Assembly (NCBI GenBank): GCA_002762985.1
Contig: PCXZ01000033.1
Location: 1 to 64,000, forward strand
Reading direction: 5' to 3'
Origin: Candidatus Woesearchaeota archaeon CG10_big_fil_rev_8_21_14_0_10_44_13
GTDB taxonomy: Archaea; Nanobdellota; Nanobdellia; Woesearchaeales; UBA12501
DNA: 64,000 bases
The notes beneath the pieces were generated by a model. It saw only the letters and a program-made list of their open reading frames with translations. It ran no database searches and was not told the origin of the DNA. Both the position numbers and the translations under genes were made by a program. The first letter of the stretch is position 1. Each line of letters begins with the position of its first letter. Of this stretch, positions 1-9,861 are shown one piece after another.

Positions 1-156
1 AAATGTAGGTCGTGGGGCTTTACGAAGTAAACGCCCCACTTAGCATTGCCCTCGAGATGGGCGTAACCATCTCTGGTCCGGAACGTAGTTCCCCCCTCAC
101 TATTGTTGATTGCAGATTAAAAAATAGTATAACTCTTTAGAACATACTCCAACAAA

Positions 157-636
157 TCATCTTTCCATAAACTTCTCCTTGACAACATCAGAAATGATCT
201 CATGCTCGACAACATCGTCAGCAAACTCCCCTATGAAATGCCTGAAATCCACGAACTCAGCCATGTTCCTGAAATAGGCCTCTACAATGATCCCGTCATC
301 GATTGTTCTGCTCATGGTGTTTATGCATCTGCTCCCTGAGAGGAATTCCTTCAGGAGAAGGCTGTTCTTCCCGTCTGCAATGGGCCTTATTATGAACAAT
401 GTCCCGACAAAATAGCCAAGCTTGTCAAAATCCACCAGCGAAGAATATTTCAATACATATCTCCTCTCCGATCTCTTAAGGGATCTTGCTGCTGTGCCGA
501 TCGAAATGCCTGTCTTTTCCGCGATATCTGAAAGGCTTATCCTTGCGTTCTGCCTGAGCATCTTCAGGATGGAAAGTTCTCTCTGCTCTTTCAGCTGCTG
601 CGTTGGGGTGTTGTGGAAGATCATGGTTCTTGCCAT
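157..636 (-). CDS. Lrp/AsnC-like winged-helix transcriptional regulator
   Basis: ORF; N-terminal HTH pattern (LKMLRQNARISLSDIAEKTGISIGTAARSLKR) followed by a ligand-domain-like region. Confidence 0.65.
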   Translation of the reverse strand: MARTMIFHNTPTQQLKEQRELSILKMLRQNARISLSDIAEKTGISIGTAARSLKRSERRYVLKYSSLVDFDKLGYFVGTLFIIRPIADGKNSLLLKEFLSGSRCINTMSRTIDDGIIVEAYFRNMAEFVDFRHFIGEFADDVVEHEIISDVVKEKFMER

Positions 637-813
637 GAGATAGGCTGATTTTTTCCTTTTATATGAGTTTCTGTTTTTTTTCGGAAGGTTTACGGCGAAT
701 CCGAAAGGTTTCCGGAGCTATGACATTCCAAAGCCCATTTTGCTAGTTGCACTCTCGGTATCGGCTTCTGAAAACAAAAAAATATTTAAATTAAAACACC
801 TTTATAGCCCGTA

Positions 814-999
814 ATGGGCAAGAAATGCATAATCTGCGGCCAGGAAGCGAAGTTCTCCATAAAGGATTCCTCAGAGTTCTACTGCCAGGACTGCGCTGAA
901 GAGCAGTTCGGCGACCTTGATATGCTTGTCAAGGTCGAAGAGGAAGCGCAGAAGCTGAAGGCCGCGATAGAAGAGAACCTAAGGTTAGACAAGCAATGA
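814..999 (+). CDS. Small zinc-finger protein (CxxC...CxxC)
   Basis: MGKKCIICGQEAKF...FYCQDC; TATA-like AT-rich region upstream. Confidence 0.6.
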   Translation: MGKKCIICGQEAKFSIKDSSEFYCQDCAEEQFGDLDMLVKVEEEAQKLKAAIEENLRLDKQ

Positions 1000-1048
1000 C
1001 GCCCATATAAGCAAAAATTTAATAAATACTCCTCCTTATTGGGCAGTT

Positions 1049-1312
1049 ATGGATATTAATTCAACTCTTGCGAATGCCCCTTTTGTAGAAAGCGTAACGA
1101 GCCTGGCCAAAACGCTGGAGGTCCTTGTCGGGGGCATTTTCGGGTATTACATCATCTCTTTCATCTGGAGGGTCTACACATACAAGAGGAACAAGCATTT
1201 CTTCAAGAGCCTCAGGGCTGACATGCAACACATGACAGCCGCGCTCCGCAGGCTTGAGAATGAGGTCAAGAGCCTGAAAAAAGAAACGAAAGGGAATAGA
1301 AGAGCTAAGTGA
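1049..1312 (+). CDS. Small membrane protein with coiled-coil tail
   Basis: ORF overlapping argS start by 4 nt; one hydrophobic segment. Confidence 0.55.
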   Translation: MDINSTLANAPFVESVTSLAKTLEVLVGGIFGYYIISFIWRVYTYKRNKHFFKSLRADMQHMTAALRRLENEVKSLKKETKGNRRAK

Positions 1313-3018
1313 AAATGGACTTCAAAAAAGACATAATAAAGCTGCTGAAGAGCGACCTGAAGGAGATAGAAATCGATGAGTCAATGCTGCAGGTCCCGCC
1401 TCATCCTGACATGGGGGATTATTCATTGCCGTGCTTCAACTTCTCGAAGCAATTGAACAAAGGCCCTAGTGAAATAGCCCAGGATCTTGTCAGGAAGATA
1501 AACCTCAAGCAGCCCATCGCAAGAGTCCAGGTGAAGGGGCCTTATCTTAATTTCTTCATAAACAAGGCAGTCATGGCCCAGGCAGTGACCTCAGAGATAG
1601 CGAAACAGAAAGCGAAATACGGCAGGATCGAGAAGAAAAAAGAGAATATAATGGTGGAATATCCTTCCCCCAACACGAACAAGCCCCTGCATCTCGGCCA
1701 CGTAAGGAATATGCTCATAGGCGATTCAGTATCGGACATATTCAGTTTTCTGGGCGACAAGGTAGTAAGGGCGAATATGAACAACGACCGCGGGGTTCAC
1801 ATCTGCAAATCCATGCTTGCCTACAAGAAGTTCGGCAAGGGAAAAAAGCCGGGAAAGGGCGAAAAGACAGACCATTTTGTAGGCGACTTCTATGTAAAGT
1901 TCAACCAGGAAGCAGAGAAGAACCCCGAGCTCGAGAAAGAGGCTCAGGAGATGCTCCAGAGATGGGAGAAAGGCGACAAGGAGACAGTGAAACTATGGAA
2001 ATTGATGAACACCTGGGCCTATGAAGGATTCGAAGAGACCTATGAGAAACTCGGAGTGAGCTTTGACAAATATTATTATGAAAGTGATTATTATAAGAAA
2101 GGAAAGGAGATTGTGAGCAAGGGCCTGAAGAAGGGCATATTCAAGAAGGATGGGAATGGCGCGATAATGGTTGAGCTTGAGAAATATGGGTTGCCAAACA
2201 AGATCCTTTTAAGGGCAGACGGTACTTCCGTTTATATGACATCAGACATATATCTCGCACAGCTTAAATTCAAGGATTATAAGCTTGACAAGTCCATCTA
2301 TGTCGTAGGTTCAGAGCAGAACATGCATTTCAGGCAGCTGTTCAGGATACTGGAGATATTGGGCAATAAATGGGCCGGCAGATGCTATCACCTGAGCTAT
2401 GGCATGGTCTATCTCCCTGAAGGGAGGATGAAATCAAGGGAAGGCACAGTAGTCGATGCTGATGACCTCATAGATGAGATGGTCAATGTTGCAGAAAAAG
2501 AGATATTGAAGAGGGACCCGAAGATAGACAAGAAAGAGCTGAAGAAGAGGGCTGAGGTCATCGGGCTCGGGGCATTGAAGTTCTTCATGCTGAAGATTGA
2601 TCCAGCCAGGGACATGATCTACAATCCCGAAGAATCGATATCATTCGAGGGCGAGACAGGGCCGTATGTGCAGTACACTTACGCAAGGATATGCTCGATA
2701 ATGGCGAAGCACGGCAAGAAGCCGAATGCCAAAGCTGATTTCAAACTCCTGACAGAGAAATGCGAGGAAGAGCTTGTGAGAAAGCTAGGGGATTTCCCTC
2801 CTGCAGTCAGGCAGGCAGCAGAGCATTACAGGCCTTCTGTCATCGCAGTCTACCTGATAAAATTGTGTCAGGCATTCAACACATTCTATCATGAAGTGCC
2901 TGTGCTGCAGGCAGAGAAAGAGGTGAAGGAAGCGAGGCTTGCCCTCATAGATGCAGTTAAGCAGGTTATTGCGAACGGTCTTGATCTGATGGGGATAGAA
3001 TATGTTGAGAGGATGTGA
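1309..3018 (+). CDS. argS: Arginyl-tRNA synthetase
   Basis: HIGH-like motif PNTNKPLHLGHVRN and class I synthetase ArgRS-like C-terminal domain. Confidence 0.95.
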   Translation: MKMDFKKDIIKLLKSDLKEIEIDESMLQVPPHPDMGDYSLPCFNFSKQLNKGPSEIAQDLVRKINLKQPIARVQVKGPYLNFFINKAVMAQAVTSEIAKQKAKYGRIEKKKENIMVEYPSPNTNKPLHLGHVRNMLIGDSVSDIFSFLGDKVVRANMNNDRGVHICKSMLAYKKFGKGKKPGKGEKTDHFVGDFYVKFNQEAEKNPELEKEAQEMLQRWEKGDKETVKLWKLMNTWAYEGFEETYEKLGVSFDKYYYESDYYKKGKEIVSKGLKKGIFKKDGNGAIMVELEKYGLPNKILLRADGTSVYMTSDIYLAQLKFKDYKLDKSIYVVGSEQNMHFRQLFRILEILGNKWAGRCYHLSYGMVYLPEGRMKSREGTVVDADDLIDEMVNVAEKEILKRDPKIDKKELKKRAEVIGLGALKFFMLKIDPARDMIYNPEESISFEGETGPYVQYTYARICSIMAKHGKKPNAKADFKLLTEKCEEELVRKLGDFPPAVRQAAEHYRPSVIAVYLIKLCQAFNTFYHEVPVLQAEKEVKEARLALIDAVKQVIANGLDLMGIEYVERM

Positions 3019-4034
3019 TGGGGGCCCTAGTCAAATATAAGGAAAAAAGAGAGATACCTTTAGAGGGATTAGCATGGTTGAATTTCCTACCTAAAAACCA
3101 AAGGCATTTTGTGAAGGATTGCATTGATTCTGTAATCGGATTCTCTAAGGGAAGTTACAAACCTTTTTTTCAGAACTGCGGGCTATATGCTGTCGGAAGC
3201 TCGATAACAAGCCCGCATCACAATGATGTGGACTTGGTTCTTGTAGGATTGGATTTTAGGGCGATCATTGAGTACAATAAGGCTTTTTTGATGGATCCTG
3301 AATATCTGATTGAAAAAGGCATCTTAACGGAGCCTCATGCATTTGAAGTATTGAAAGAGGAGAATGGGGAACCAACGCTCCTAAGACCTATAAGCCAGAC
3401 AGATCACTGGGAGGCCAGGGGCAGGAAAGGAGTGATGTACAAAGGGAGAATATATGATTATAATGTAGACAGGTTTCTATTAGGAGGATTGGATTTAAAT
3501 TCTTGTTTGGCGAATGAAAGCGATGCGAGTGATTTAGTCTATAATTTAAGAAAGCATCTGGCAAAAGATATGGGTATGGCAGTAAGTGATTTACATGGCC
3601 CCTTTGAACAGTATTTCCATTGTGAAGAGTGGTTCTTGACAACACCTTTTGTGTTATATCCTGTAAAAGGGACAGGGGGACCGATAGAATTGACGGACTC
3701 TATTTTCCCTGATGATGAAGATTTGAATCTCCCATTCCCGCCGATCCATTTTATTTTTCATACGGAAAACCTGCACGTCTCAAGCTGGAAAGAACACCAG
3801 AAGAGGTATAATCTTCCCTATATGACCTTGTATGAATGGCCAATGGCCGGCCAGAATGTCGAGAACAGGCCTGTGCTTACTCATTTAGAACTTCCTGATT
3901 TCATCGATCCTGAAGGCATTGAAAGGGTCAAGTGGAATCCTTTCTTTTCTTATTTGAAGGAACCCCCGATAGAGGCTGGATTTGATGCAGCAACCCAAAC
4001 TAAAACCCTTCCAGCTTGTTTCCCTTTAAAGTGA
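3015..4034 (+). CDS. Nucleotidyltransferase-fold protein of unknown function
   Basis: GLYAVGSSITSPHHNDVDLVLVG resembles the Pol-beta NTase GS...DxD motif; 4-nt overlap with argS. Confidence 0.5.
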   Translation: MMGALVKYKEKREIPLEGLAWLNFLPKNQRHFVKDCIDSVIGFSKGSYKPFFQNCGLYAVGSSITSPHHNDVDLVLVGLDFRAIIEYNKAFLMDPEYLIEKGILTEPHAFEVLKEENGEPTLLRPISQTDHWEARGRKGVMYKGRIYDYNVDRFLLGGLDLNSCLANESDASDLVYNLRKHLAKDMGMAVSDLHGPFEQYFHCEEWFLTTPFVLYPVKGTGGPIELTDSIFPDDEDLNLPFPPIHFIFHTENLHVSSWKEHQKRYNLPYMTLYEWPMAGQNVENRPVLTHLELPDFIDPEGIERVKWNPFFSYLKEPPIEAGFDAATQTKTLPACFPLK

Positions 4035-4091
4035 GTCATCGGATCTTTATTGATAATTAACTTTATAAACCACCTTCTCAACTGATGCCCA

Positions 4092-5237
4092 ATGGACATA
4101 AAGGACATAAACAAAAAATCCCTGGAAATGCACAAACAGAGGAAAGGCAAGATCTCCGTAGTGAACAAGTTCTGCCCACTCCATTCAAAAGAAGACCTGA
4201 GCTTAGCATACACTCCCGGCGTCGCAGAGCCCTGCAAAGAGATTGCAAAGGATAAATCCAAGGTTTATGATTACACAGCAAAGGGGAATTTAGTCGCTGT
4301 CGTCACAGACGGGACAGCTGTCTTGGGATTAGGTGATATAGGGCCAGAAGCGGCAATGCCTGTAATGGAAGGAAAAGCAGTCTTGTTCAAGGAATTCGGC
4401 GATGTTGATGCATTCCCCATCTGCCTTGCGACAAAAGATGTAGATAAGATTGTCGAGACAGTAAAGCTCATCTCTCCTGGGTTCGGAGGGATAAACCTTG
4501 AGGATATATCCGCCCCAAGATGCTTTGAGGTCGAAGAAAGATTAAAGGCAGAGATTGATATCCCTGTTTTCCATGATGACCAGCACGGAACTGCAATCGT
4601 TGTCCTTGCAGGCATGCTGAATGCGCTTAAGATAGTGAAGAAAAAGATTGAGAGCATAAAAATCGTGTTCAATGGCGCAGGCTCTGCAGGGATTGCTGTC
4701 GCAAAGCTGCTAAGGGATTCTGGCGCAAAGAACATCACGATGTGCGACACGAAAGGTGTCATCTACAAAGGAAGGAAAGAGGGCATGAACAAGTACAAGG
4801 AAGAGTTCGTTGCTGATACAGGCGCAAGAACGCTTGCAGATGCGATCAAAGGAGCCGATGTCTTCATCGGAGTGAGCGTTGCAGGCGCTGTCACAAAAGA
4901 TATGGTGATATCCATGAACAAGGACGCTATAATATTCGCGATGGCAAATCCTGTACCTGAGATAATGCCGAACGATGCGAAGGCAGCAGGCGCAAGGATA
5001 GTCGCTACTGGAAGGTCTGATTTCCCCAACCAGGTAAATAATGTTCTTGCTTTCCCCGGCGTTTTCAGGGGGGCATTGGACGCAAGGGCCAAGATAACAG
5101 AGAAGATGAAACTCGCAGCCGCTCATGCTTTGGCAGGCATGGTGAAAACCCCGAGCGAAGAGAAGATAATACCCTCTCCGTTCGACAAGGATGTCGCAAA
5201 GAATGTCGCTGAGGCAGTTAAGAAGGCTGCGAAGTAA
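4092..5237 (+). CDS. NAD(P)-dependent malic enzyme
   Basis: LAYTPGVAEPCKEI, VTDGTAVLGLGDIGP, FHDDQHGTAIVVLAG motifs. Confidence 0.95.
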   Translation: MDIKDINKKSLEMHKQRKGKISVVNKFCPLHSKEDLSLAYTPGVAEPCKEIAKDKSKVYDYTAKGNLVAVVTDGTAVLGLGDIGPEAAMPVMEGKAVLFKEFGDVDAFPICLATKDVDKIVETVKLISPGFGGINLEDISAPRCFEVEERLKAEIDIPVFHDDQHGTAIVVLAGMLNALKIVKKKIESIKIVFNGAGSAGIAVAKLLRDSGAKNITMCDTKGVIYKGRKEGMNKYKEEFVADTGARTLADAIKGADVFIGVSVAGAVTKDMVISMNKDAIIFAMANPVPEIMPNDAKAAGARIVATGRSDFPNQVNNVLAFPGVFRGALDARAKITEKMKLAAAHALAGMVKTPSEEKIIPSPFDKDVAKNVAEAVKKAAK

Positions 5238-5248
5238 AAAGAGATAAA

Positions 5249-6013
5249 ATGAACCCGATCCTATTCACCATAGGCCCATTCGAGATAAGGTATTACGGGA
5301 TCCTGTTCGCGCTCGCTTTTTTCATAGGATATTTCATCCTCAGGAAGCTCGGGAGAGGGGCGAAGATAAGCGAGGACCTTATTGACACATACTTCATCTA
5401 CATCTTCCTCGGCATAGTCATCGGCGCAAGGCTCGGCGAAGCCATCTTCTATGATCCAGCCTATTACTTCAGCAATCCCATTGAGATCCTCAAGACATGG
5501 CACGGCGGATTGTCAAGCCACGGGGCTTTCATCGGAGGCATATTGGCGACAATGCTTTTCTGCAGGAAATACAAGGTAAGCTTCTACAGGATTGCTGATA
5601 TCATCGTGATACCTGTTGCCCTCGGCTCTGTCTTCATAAGGCTCGGCAATTTCATAAACAGCGAGATTGTAGGCAGGGTGACAGATGTCCCCTGGGCCAT
5701 GGAGTTCAGGGGTTATGAAGGGCTTAGGCATCCTGTGCAGATATATGAGGCGATCATGAATTTTGCCGTATTCTGCAGCCTGTTTGCGATCAGAAGGATA
5801 AGAAAGATCCCCGAGGGATTTGTCTTCTGGAGCTTTGTCTTCATCTATTCCTTCCTGAGGTTTTTCATCGAGTTCTTCAAGGAGTATGAGACATTGGGGC
5901 CTGAATATGTCCTTACGATAGGCCAATATCTATGCATTGCATTCCTGGCTGTCAGCGCTTATGCGATCGCAAGAAAATACAGGAGATTCGTGATTAATCT
6001 GATATCATCTTAG
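5249..6013 (+). CDS. lgt: Prolipoprotein diacylglyceryl transferase (bacterial-type Lgt)
   Basis: Multi-pass membrane protein with IRYYGILFALAF, WHGGLSSHGAFIGG, IRLGNFINSEIVGRVTDVPWAM, HPVQIYEA motifs. Confidence 0.93.
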   Translation: MNPILFTIGPFEIRYYGILFALAFFIGYFILRKLGRGAKISEDLIDTYFIYIFLGIVIGARLGEAIFYDPAYYFSNPIEILKTWHGGLSSHGAFIGGILATMLFCRKYKVSFYRIADIIVIPVALGSVFIRLGNFINSEIVGRVTDVPWAMEFRGYEGLRHPVQIYEAIMNFAVFCSLFAIRRIRKIPEGFVFWSFVFIYSFLRFFIEFFKEYETLGPEYVLTIGQYLCIAFLAVSAYAIARKYRRFVINLISS

Positions 6014-6019
6014 ATTATC

Positions 6020-6916
6020 TTAAGAAGTGAGGGAATCGCAGTTGAATTCCTCAAGATTGAACTCGTCATCATCTAGCCATGATTCAAACGTGGCTTTGAC
6101 ATCATCAAGGTAGTCGGTGTTTATGCTGCATTTCTTCCTGTCGCCCTCATAATCATCAACATCCTCATTCTTATCATCCAATATCTCGTCTATCTCATCC
6201 TCATCATTGCCTGCATTCTCGAGCTCTTCATAATAATTGTCAGTCATGCCTGCGCTGAGGTTCATCATCCTCATGGTGATCCCGCATTCATCATCAGTTT
6301 CGCCCGTGATATTGATCTGGAGATTGTATTCCCACGTATAATTGCTGTCCTCTGATTCGAGGTTAAGGACCACCCTGGATTCTTCGCAGTCCTCAAGGAA
6401 GCCCGTGAAGCATGAAAAACTTTTTCCGCAGTCTGCTGAAGATTTATGGAGGCATTTTGCGTCGGCTGTTCCGGGATTCTCGCATGTGTCATTCGTCCCG
6501 TCGTTGCTGTCATTGCAGCCGTCATCGCTGCAGCACTTGTATCCGACACACGCATGGTTCTCAGCATATCCGCATTCGCCGCATTCCACTGCGACGCATT
6601 TGTTGTAAGAGCATTTCTCAGCAGATGCGCAGTCCTTGTCAGTGCAGCATTCATATTTCTCGCAGGTATGTTTTGCCACGTCCAGATAAGTGCAGTCTGC
6701 GCATTCCGGGTCCTTGCATGTGCCATTGGCGCATTTTTGGTCTCCTGTGCAGCCGTCATCTGCTGTGCACTCAGGCACATACTTTTCCGGAGTCTCAGCC
6801 GTATTCCCCGGGGTAGTTGCATCTTCAGGATTAGGATATTTTGCCTTGCAGCCAGAAATCAGACAGACGAACACCAGCAGGCACATCACAATCATTATTG
6901 TAAACTTCCTTACCAT
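6020..6916 (-). CDS. Cys-rich putative lipoprotein
   Basis: Signal peptide with lipobox LISGC; multiple C-rich modules (CTADDGCTGDQKCANGTCKDPEC...). Confidence 0.7.
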   Translation of the reverse strand: MVRKFTIMIVMCLLVFVCLISGCKAKYPNPEDATTPGNTAETPEKYVPECTADDGCTGDQKCANGTCKDPECADCTYLDVAKHTCEKYECCTDKDCASAEKCSYNKCVAVECGECGYAENHACVGYKCCSDDGCNDSNDGTNDTCENPGTADAKCLHKSSADCGKSFSCFTGFLEDCEESRVVLNLESEDSNYTWEYNLQINITGETDDECGITMRMMNLSAGMTDNYYEELENAGNDEDEIDEILDDKNEDVDDYEGDRKKCSINTDYLDDVKATFESWLDDDEFNLEEFNCDSLTS

Positions 6917-7047
6917 ATGGATGGGATATTCTTAATGTATTTAAATCTTGCGGATATTCATTTTTGAAGAAATTCTTAAAAAATTTTATAAAGGGGAGAG
7001 CCTAAATAACCTGATAACCTGTAAAGAATCGGAAAAAGAGGTATTTG

Positions 7048-7797
7048 ATGAAGCCATTGATAGCAGGCAACTGGAAAGAGAACTGCACAATAAGAGAGGC
7101 GATTGCCCTTGTTTCTGGGATAAAAGGTCTTGTCAAGGATTCAGGCCATGCAGACATAGTTATCTGTCCTCCTTTCACGGCGCTGAGGGATGTCTCTGCT
7201 GCCCTGAAAGGGAGCAGCATGATGCTTGGTGCGCAGAATATGTTCTATGAGGAGAAAGGCGCATTCACAGGCGAGATATCCCCATTGATGCTCCTGGAGC
7301 TAGGCTGCAGGTTCGTCATCGTCGGCCATTCAGAAAGAAGGGAATATTTCATGGAGACAGACCTTGCAGTCAACAGGAAACTAAAGCTATGCCTGAAGAA
7401 TAACCTCACCCCGATAATGTGTGTAGGGGAGAGCCAGCAGGAGAGGAATGAAGGGGTAACAAAAAAGGTCATTGAGAGGGAGATAACAGACGGCCTTGAG
7501 GGCATAGGCAAGAAGGAGATTGAGAGGATTGTGATCGCTTATGAGCCTGTATGGGCTATAGGGACAGGCCTGACTGCAACACCTCAGCAGGCCCAGGAAG
7601 TCCATGCTTACATAAGGCAGCTTCTTTCTGATATGTTCGGCGAAAGCGCAAAAAAAGTTAGGATCCTGTATGGCGGATCTGTGAAGCCTGAGAACACGAA
7701 GGAATTGATGGCCCAGAAAGACATAAACGGCGCTTTGGTCGGCGGAGCAAGCCTCGATGCAGGAAGTTTTGCCGAGATTGTGAAGAGAAGCGCCTGA
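7048..7797 (+). CDS. tpiA: Triosephosphate isomerase
   Basis: AGNWKEN, VGHSERR, AYEPVWAIGTG, LYGGSVKPEN motifs; ATG at 7048 preferred over TTG at 7045. Confidence 0.96.
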   Translation: MKPLIAGNWKENCTIREAIALVSGIKGLVKDSGHADIVICPPFTALRDVSAALKGSSMMLGAQNMFYEEKGAFTGEISPLMLLELGCRFVIVGHSERREYFMETDLAVNRKLKLCLKNNLTPIMCVGESQQERNEGVTKKVIEREITDGLEGIGKKEIERIVIAYEPVWAIGTGLTATPQQAQEVHAYIRQLLSDMFGESAKKVRILYGGSVKPENTKELMAQKDINGALVGGASLDAGSFAEIVKRSA

Positions 7798-7843
7798 TCT
7801 TCAGTAAAATTTGATCCTAAGAAGGTAATCTAATGAATTTATC

Positions 7844-8428
7844 CTAAGGCACAGTCACAAATATCTTGTAAGGTCTGTCTATGAAAGGCTCCCATTTGGG
7901 GTTATCGCCTGGCTCTGCATAATCCACATTGACATCAAGGGTGTACTGGCCGGACTCTGCCGTCTTCGGCACCTCAACGCCTATCCCGAATGTCTTCTTC
8001 TCGCCTTTTGACAGGGTTTCTGTCCTTCCTACCACATCAACACCGAACAAGGAGAGTCTCTGGAAGTCTGTTATTGCCTGGCCGGCAGCATCAATCATCT
8101 TCGTGTTCTTAACGATGACCCTGAACTGCTTCTCTGTAGGGAGGACGTTCTTCACAGTTACAGCCAATGACTTGAATTTGCCCCTCTGTATGGTCTCTGT
8201 CTTCAAATGTATGCACACATTGTCAGAGGCGTAGCATGCCAATTCCCCGACTTCCTTGTCGAAATCCTCGAATTTCTTCTCGGCCATGCTTTCGCCGCCG
8301 CCGAAGATGATCGAGGCAAGGTATATCGCCATGCCGAAGACCACTATTGCCAGTATCAATGTGACTAGGAAATTCACAGAAAGCTCGATCCCTTTTTTGC
8401 TTCGCATCATTTTAGCTCTTATAGACAA
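7844..8428 (-). CDS. Type IV pilin-like / class III signal peptide protein
   Basis: SKKGIELSVNFLVTLILAIVVFGMAIYL pilin-like N-terminus. Confidence 0.6.
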   Translation of the reverse strand: MSIRAKMMRSKKGIELSVNFLVTLILAIVVFGMAIYLASIIFGGGESMAEKKFEDFDKEVGELACYASDNVCIHLKTETIQRGKFKSLAVTVKNVLPTEKQFRVIVKNTKMIDAAGQAITDFQRLSLFGVDVVGRTETLSKGEKKTFGIGVEVPKTAESGQYTLDVNVDYAEPGDNPKWEPFIDRPYKIFVTVP

Positions 8429-8461
8429 TTAAGATCATAAAAAAAGATAAAAAAGAAAAAA

Positions 8462-8698
8462 TTATTTTATTATCTCATACTCCTTGACTATTATCCACAT
8501 GAACAATAGAAGCACTACTGCTCCTGCGATGATGACTGCCAATGCGTCCTGCCACATGGCCCATCCCTTCGAGAAGAGGAGGTACATGCCGTAAAGCATC
8601 GTCACTGCGCCAAGCCATAAGAACTTGTCCAGGACAAGCTTCATTATCTCGAATTCCTGTTGTTGCGTTAATTTTTTCTTCTCTTTCATGATGATCAC
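8462..8698 (-). CDS. Small two-TM membrane protein
   Basis: Hydrophobic ORF between two pilin-like genes on the same strand. Confidence 0.5.
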   Translation of the reverse strand: MIIMKEKKKLTQQQEFEIMKLVLDKFLWLGAVTMLYGMYLLFSKGWAMWQDALAVIIAGAVVLLLFMWIIVKEYEIIK

Positions 8699-8699
8699 C

Positions 8700-9311
8700 T
8701 CAGCTCGTGACTTTCAGTGTGAAGTCAGTTGTCTTTATAGGCATTGCTTCAGGAGCCACAATACATGCGGTTTCGCTTGATGTAGGCGTGCAACCGACTA
8801 TGCCTATGCTGCAGATATAGGTTCCTGGCGTGAGGGCCCCTGAAAACCCTGTACCTGATACTGCTCCTGTATCCAGCGTATCAGGCAACTTGATTATTGC
8901 GCCCCATCCCTCTGCTATTCCTGGGTCCATAGATGGCTTTGGCGGAGCCGCGACAGTTGGCAAAGATGCCTCATCCACTTCCTTTCCGTCTGCTGTCAGG
9001 CAGAGCACTATTTTCGGCGCCACTTTCTGCAGGCTGCTTGACTTGAAGTTGTAGAATCCTATCTGGGTCTTTTTCTCGCCCTTGAATTTTATCGAGACTT
9101 CGCTCTCTATTGTCACAGGCTTGTCTGAAGTGGGCTGCACAGATAGCTCTGTCACTGCCAGAGATTGAGCTACTTTCTCCCTTGCTGACCCGAATATGAA
9201 ATGTATCAGCCCTAGACCGAGGCCAAGCATGATGACTGCGAAAATCAGTATCACAATCGCCTGGACCGAAAGGTTAAGGTCTGCCTTTTTAGAACGCCTA
9301 AGTATATCCAT
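8700..9311 (-). CDS. Type IV pilin-like protein
   Basis: RRSKKADLNLSVQAIVILIFAVIMLGLGLGLIHF N-terminus. Confidence 0.6.
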   Translation of the reverse strand: MDILRRSKKADLNLSVQAIVILIFAVIMLGLGLGLIHFIFGSAREKVAQSLAVTELSVQPTSDKPVTIESEVSIKFKGEKKTQIGFYNFKSSSLQKVAPKIVLCLTADGKEVDEASLPTVAAPPKPSMDPGIAEGWGAIIKLPDTLDTGAVSGTGFSGALTPGTYICSIGIVGCTPTSSETACIVAPEAMPIKTTDFTLKVTS

Positions 9312-9497
9312 CTAATCACCTCGTTTTGCTGGATTTAAAACTTTTATAAGGGGTTTTTGGATATTTGTATATATAAATGTTTCGTTGGGTTCAAAGCCGG
9401 CCTTATAGCTCACCTGCCGTCAACTTAACAGCCCATCAAACCAAAACCTTTATATAGAACTGCTTATCCATCATTTTAGGATTTTCGGGGGTTTATT

Positions 9498-9860
9498 ATG
9501 ATAGAATTAAGATATTGTGCTGCTTGTGAGGAAGGCAATTTCAACAATTTCATTTCTGATTCGGCTACTCTTGCAGAGGGATTTATGGCCAGGCACAAAG
9601 GCCATGAGATAACAGCCATGCATGGCGGCAGATTTGAGATTGCAACATACCAAGGTGCAAGGTATTATCGTGCTAAAGAGAAAGACGGTAATTTTCTTTA
9701 TCTTGTTGAAACGGACACGACATCAGGAAGGTTAGTGAGGTGTGATGAGCCTAGTCCGGGAATATTTGAAGAAGAGACTGAACCTTCTGTAGGCATAGGG
9801 AAAGCTTTAGCTATCATACTAAGAAGGTATGCGAGTCAAACAGAGAACAGGGAGGAATAA
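9498..9860 (+). CDS. Hypothetical protein
   Basis: ORF preceded by BRE/TATA (AAAACCTTTATATAG) and adjacent to thermosome. Confidence 0.5.
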   Translation: MIELRYCAACEEGNFNNFISDSATLAEGFMARHKGHEITAMHGGRFEIATYQGARYYRAKEKDGNFLYLVETDTTSGRLVRCDEPSPGIFEEETEPSVGIGKALAIILRRYASQTENREE

Positions 9861-9861
9861 A

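Noticed and set aside
6446-6967. Hydrophobic 173-aa ORF antisense to the Cys-rich lipoprotein
   Set aside because: Antisense of a Cys/Ala-rich gene produces apparent TM segments; the lipobox protein on the - strand is better supported.
7002-7250. ORFs overlapping the start of tpiA in other frames
   Set aside because: The TIM reading frame has complete family motifs and a plausible start.
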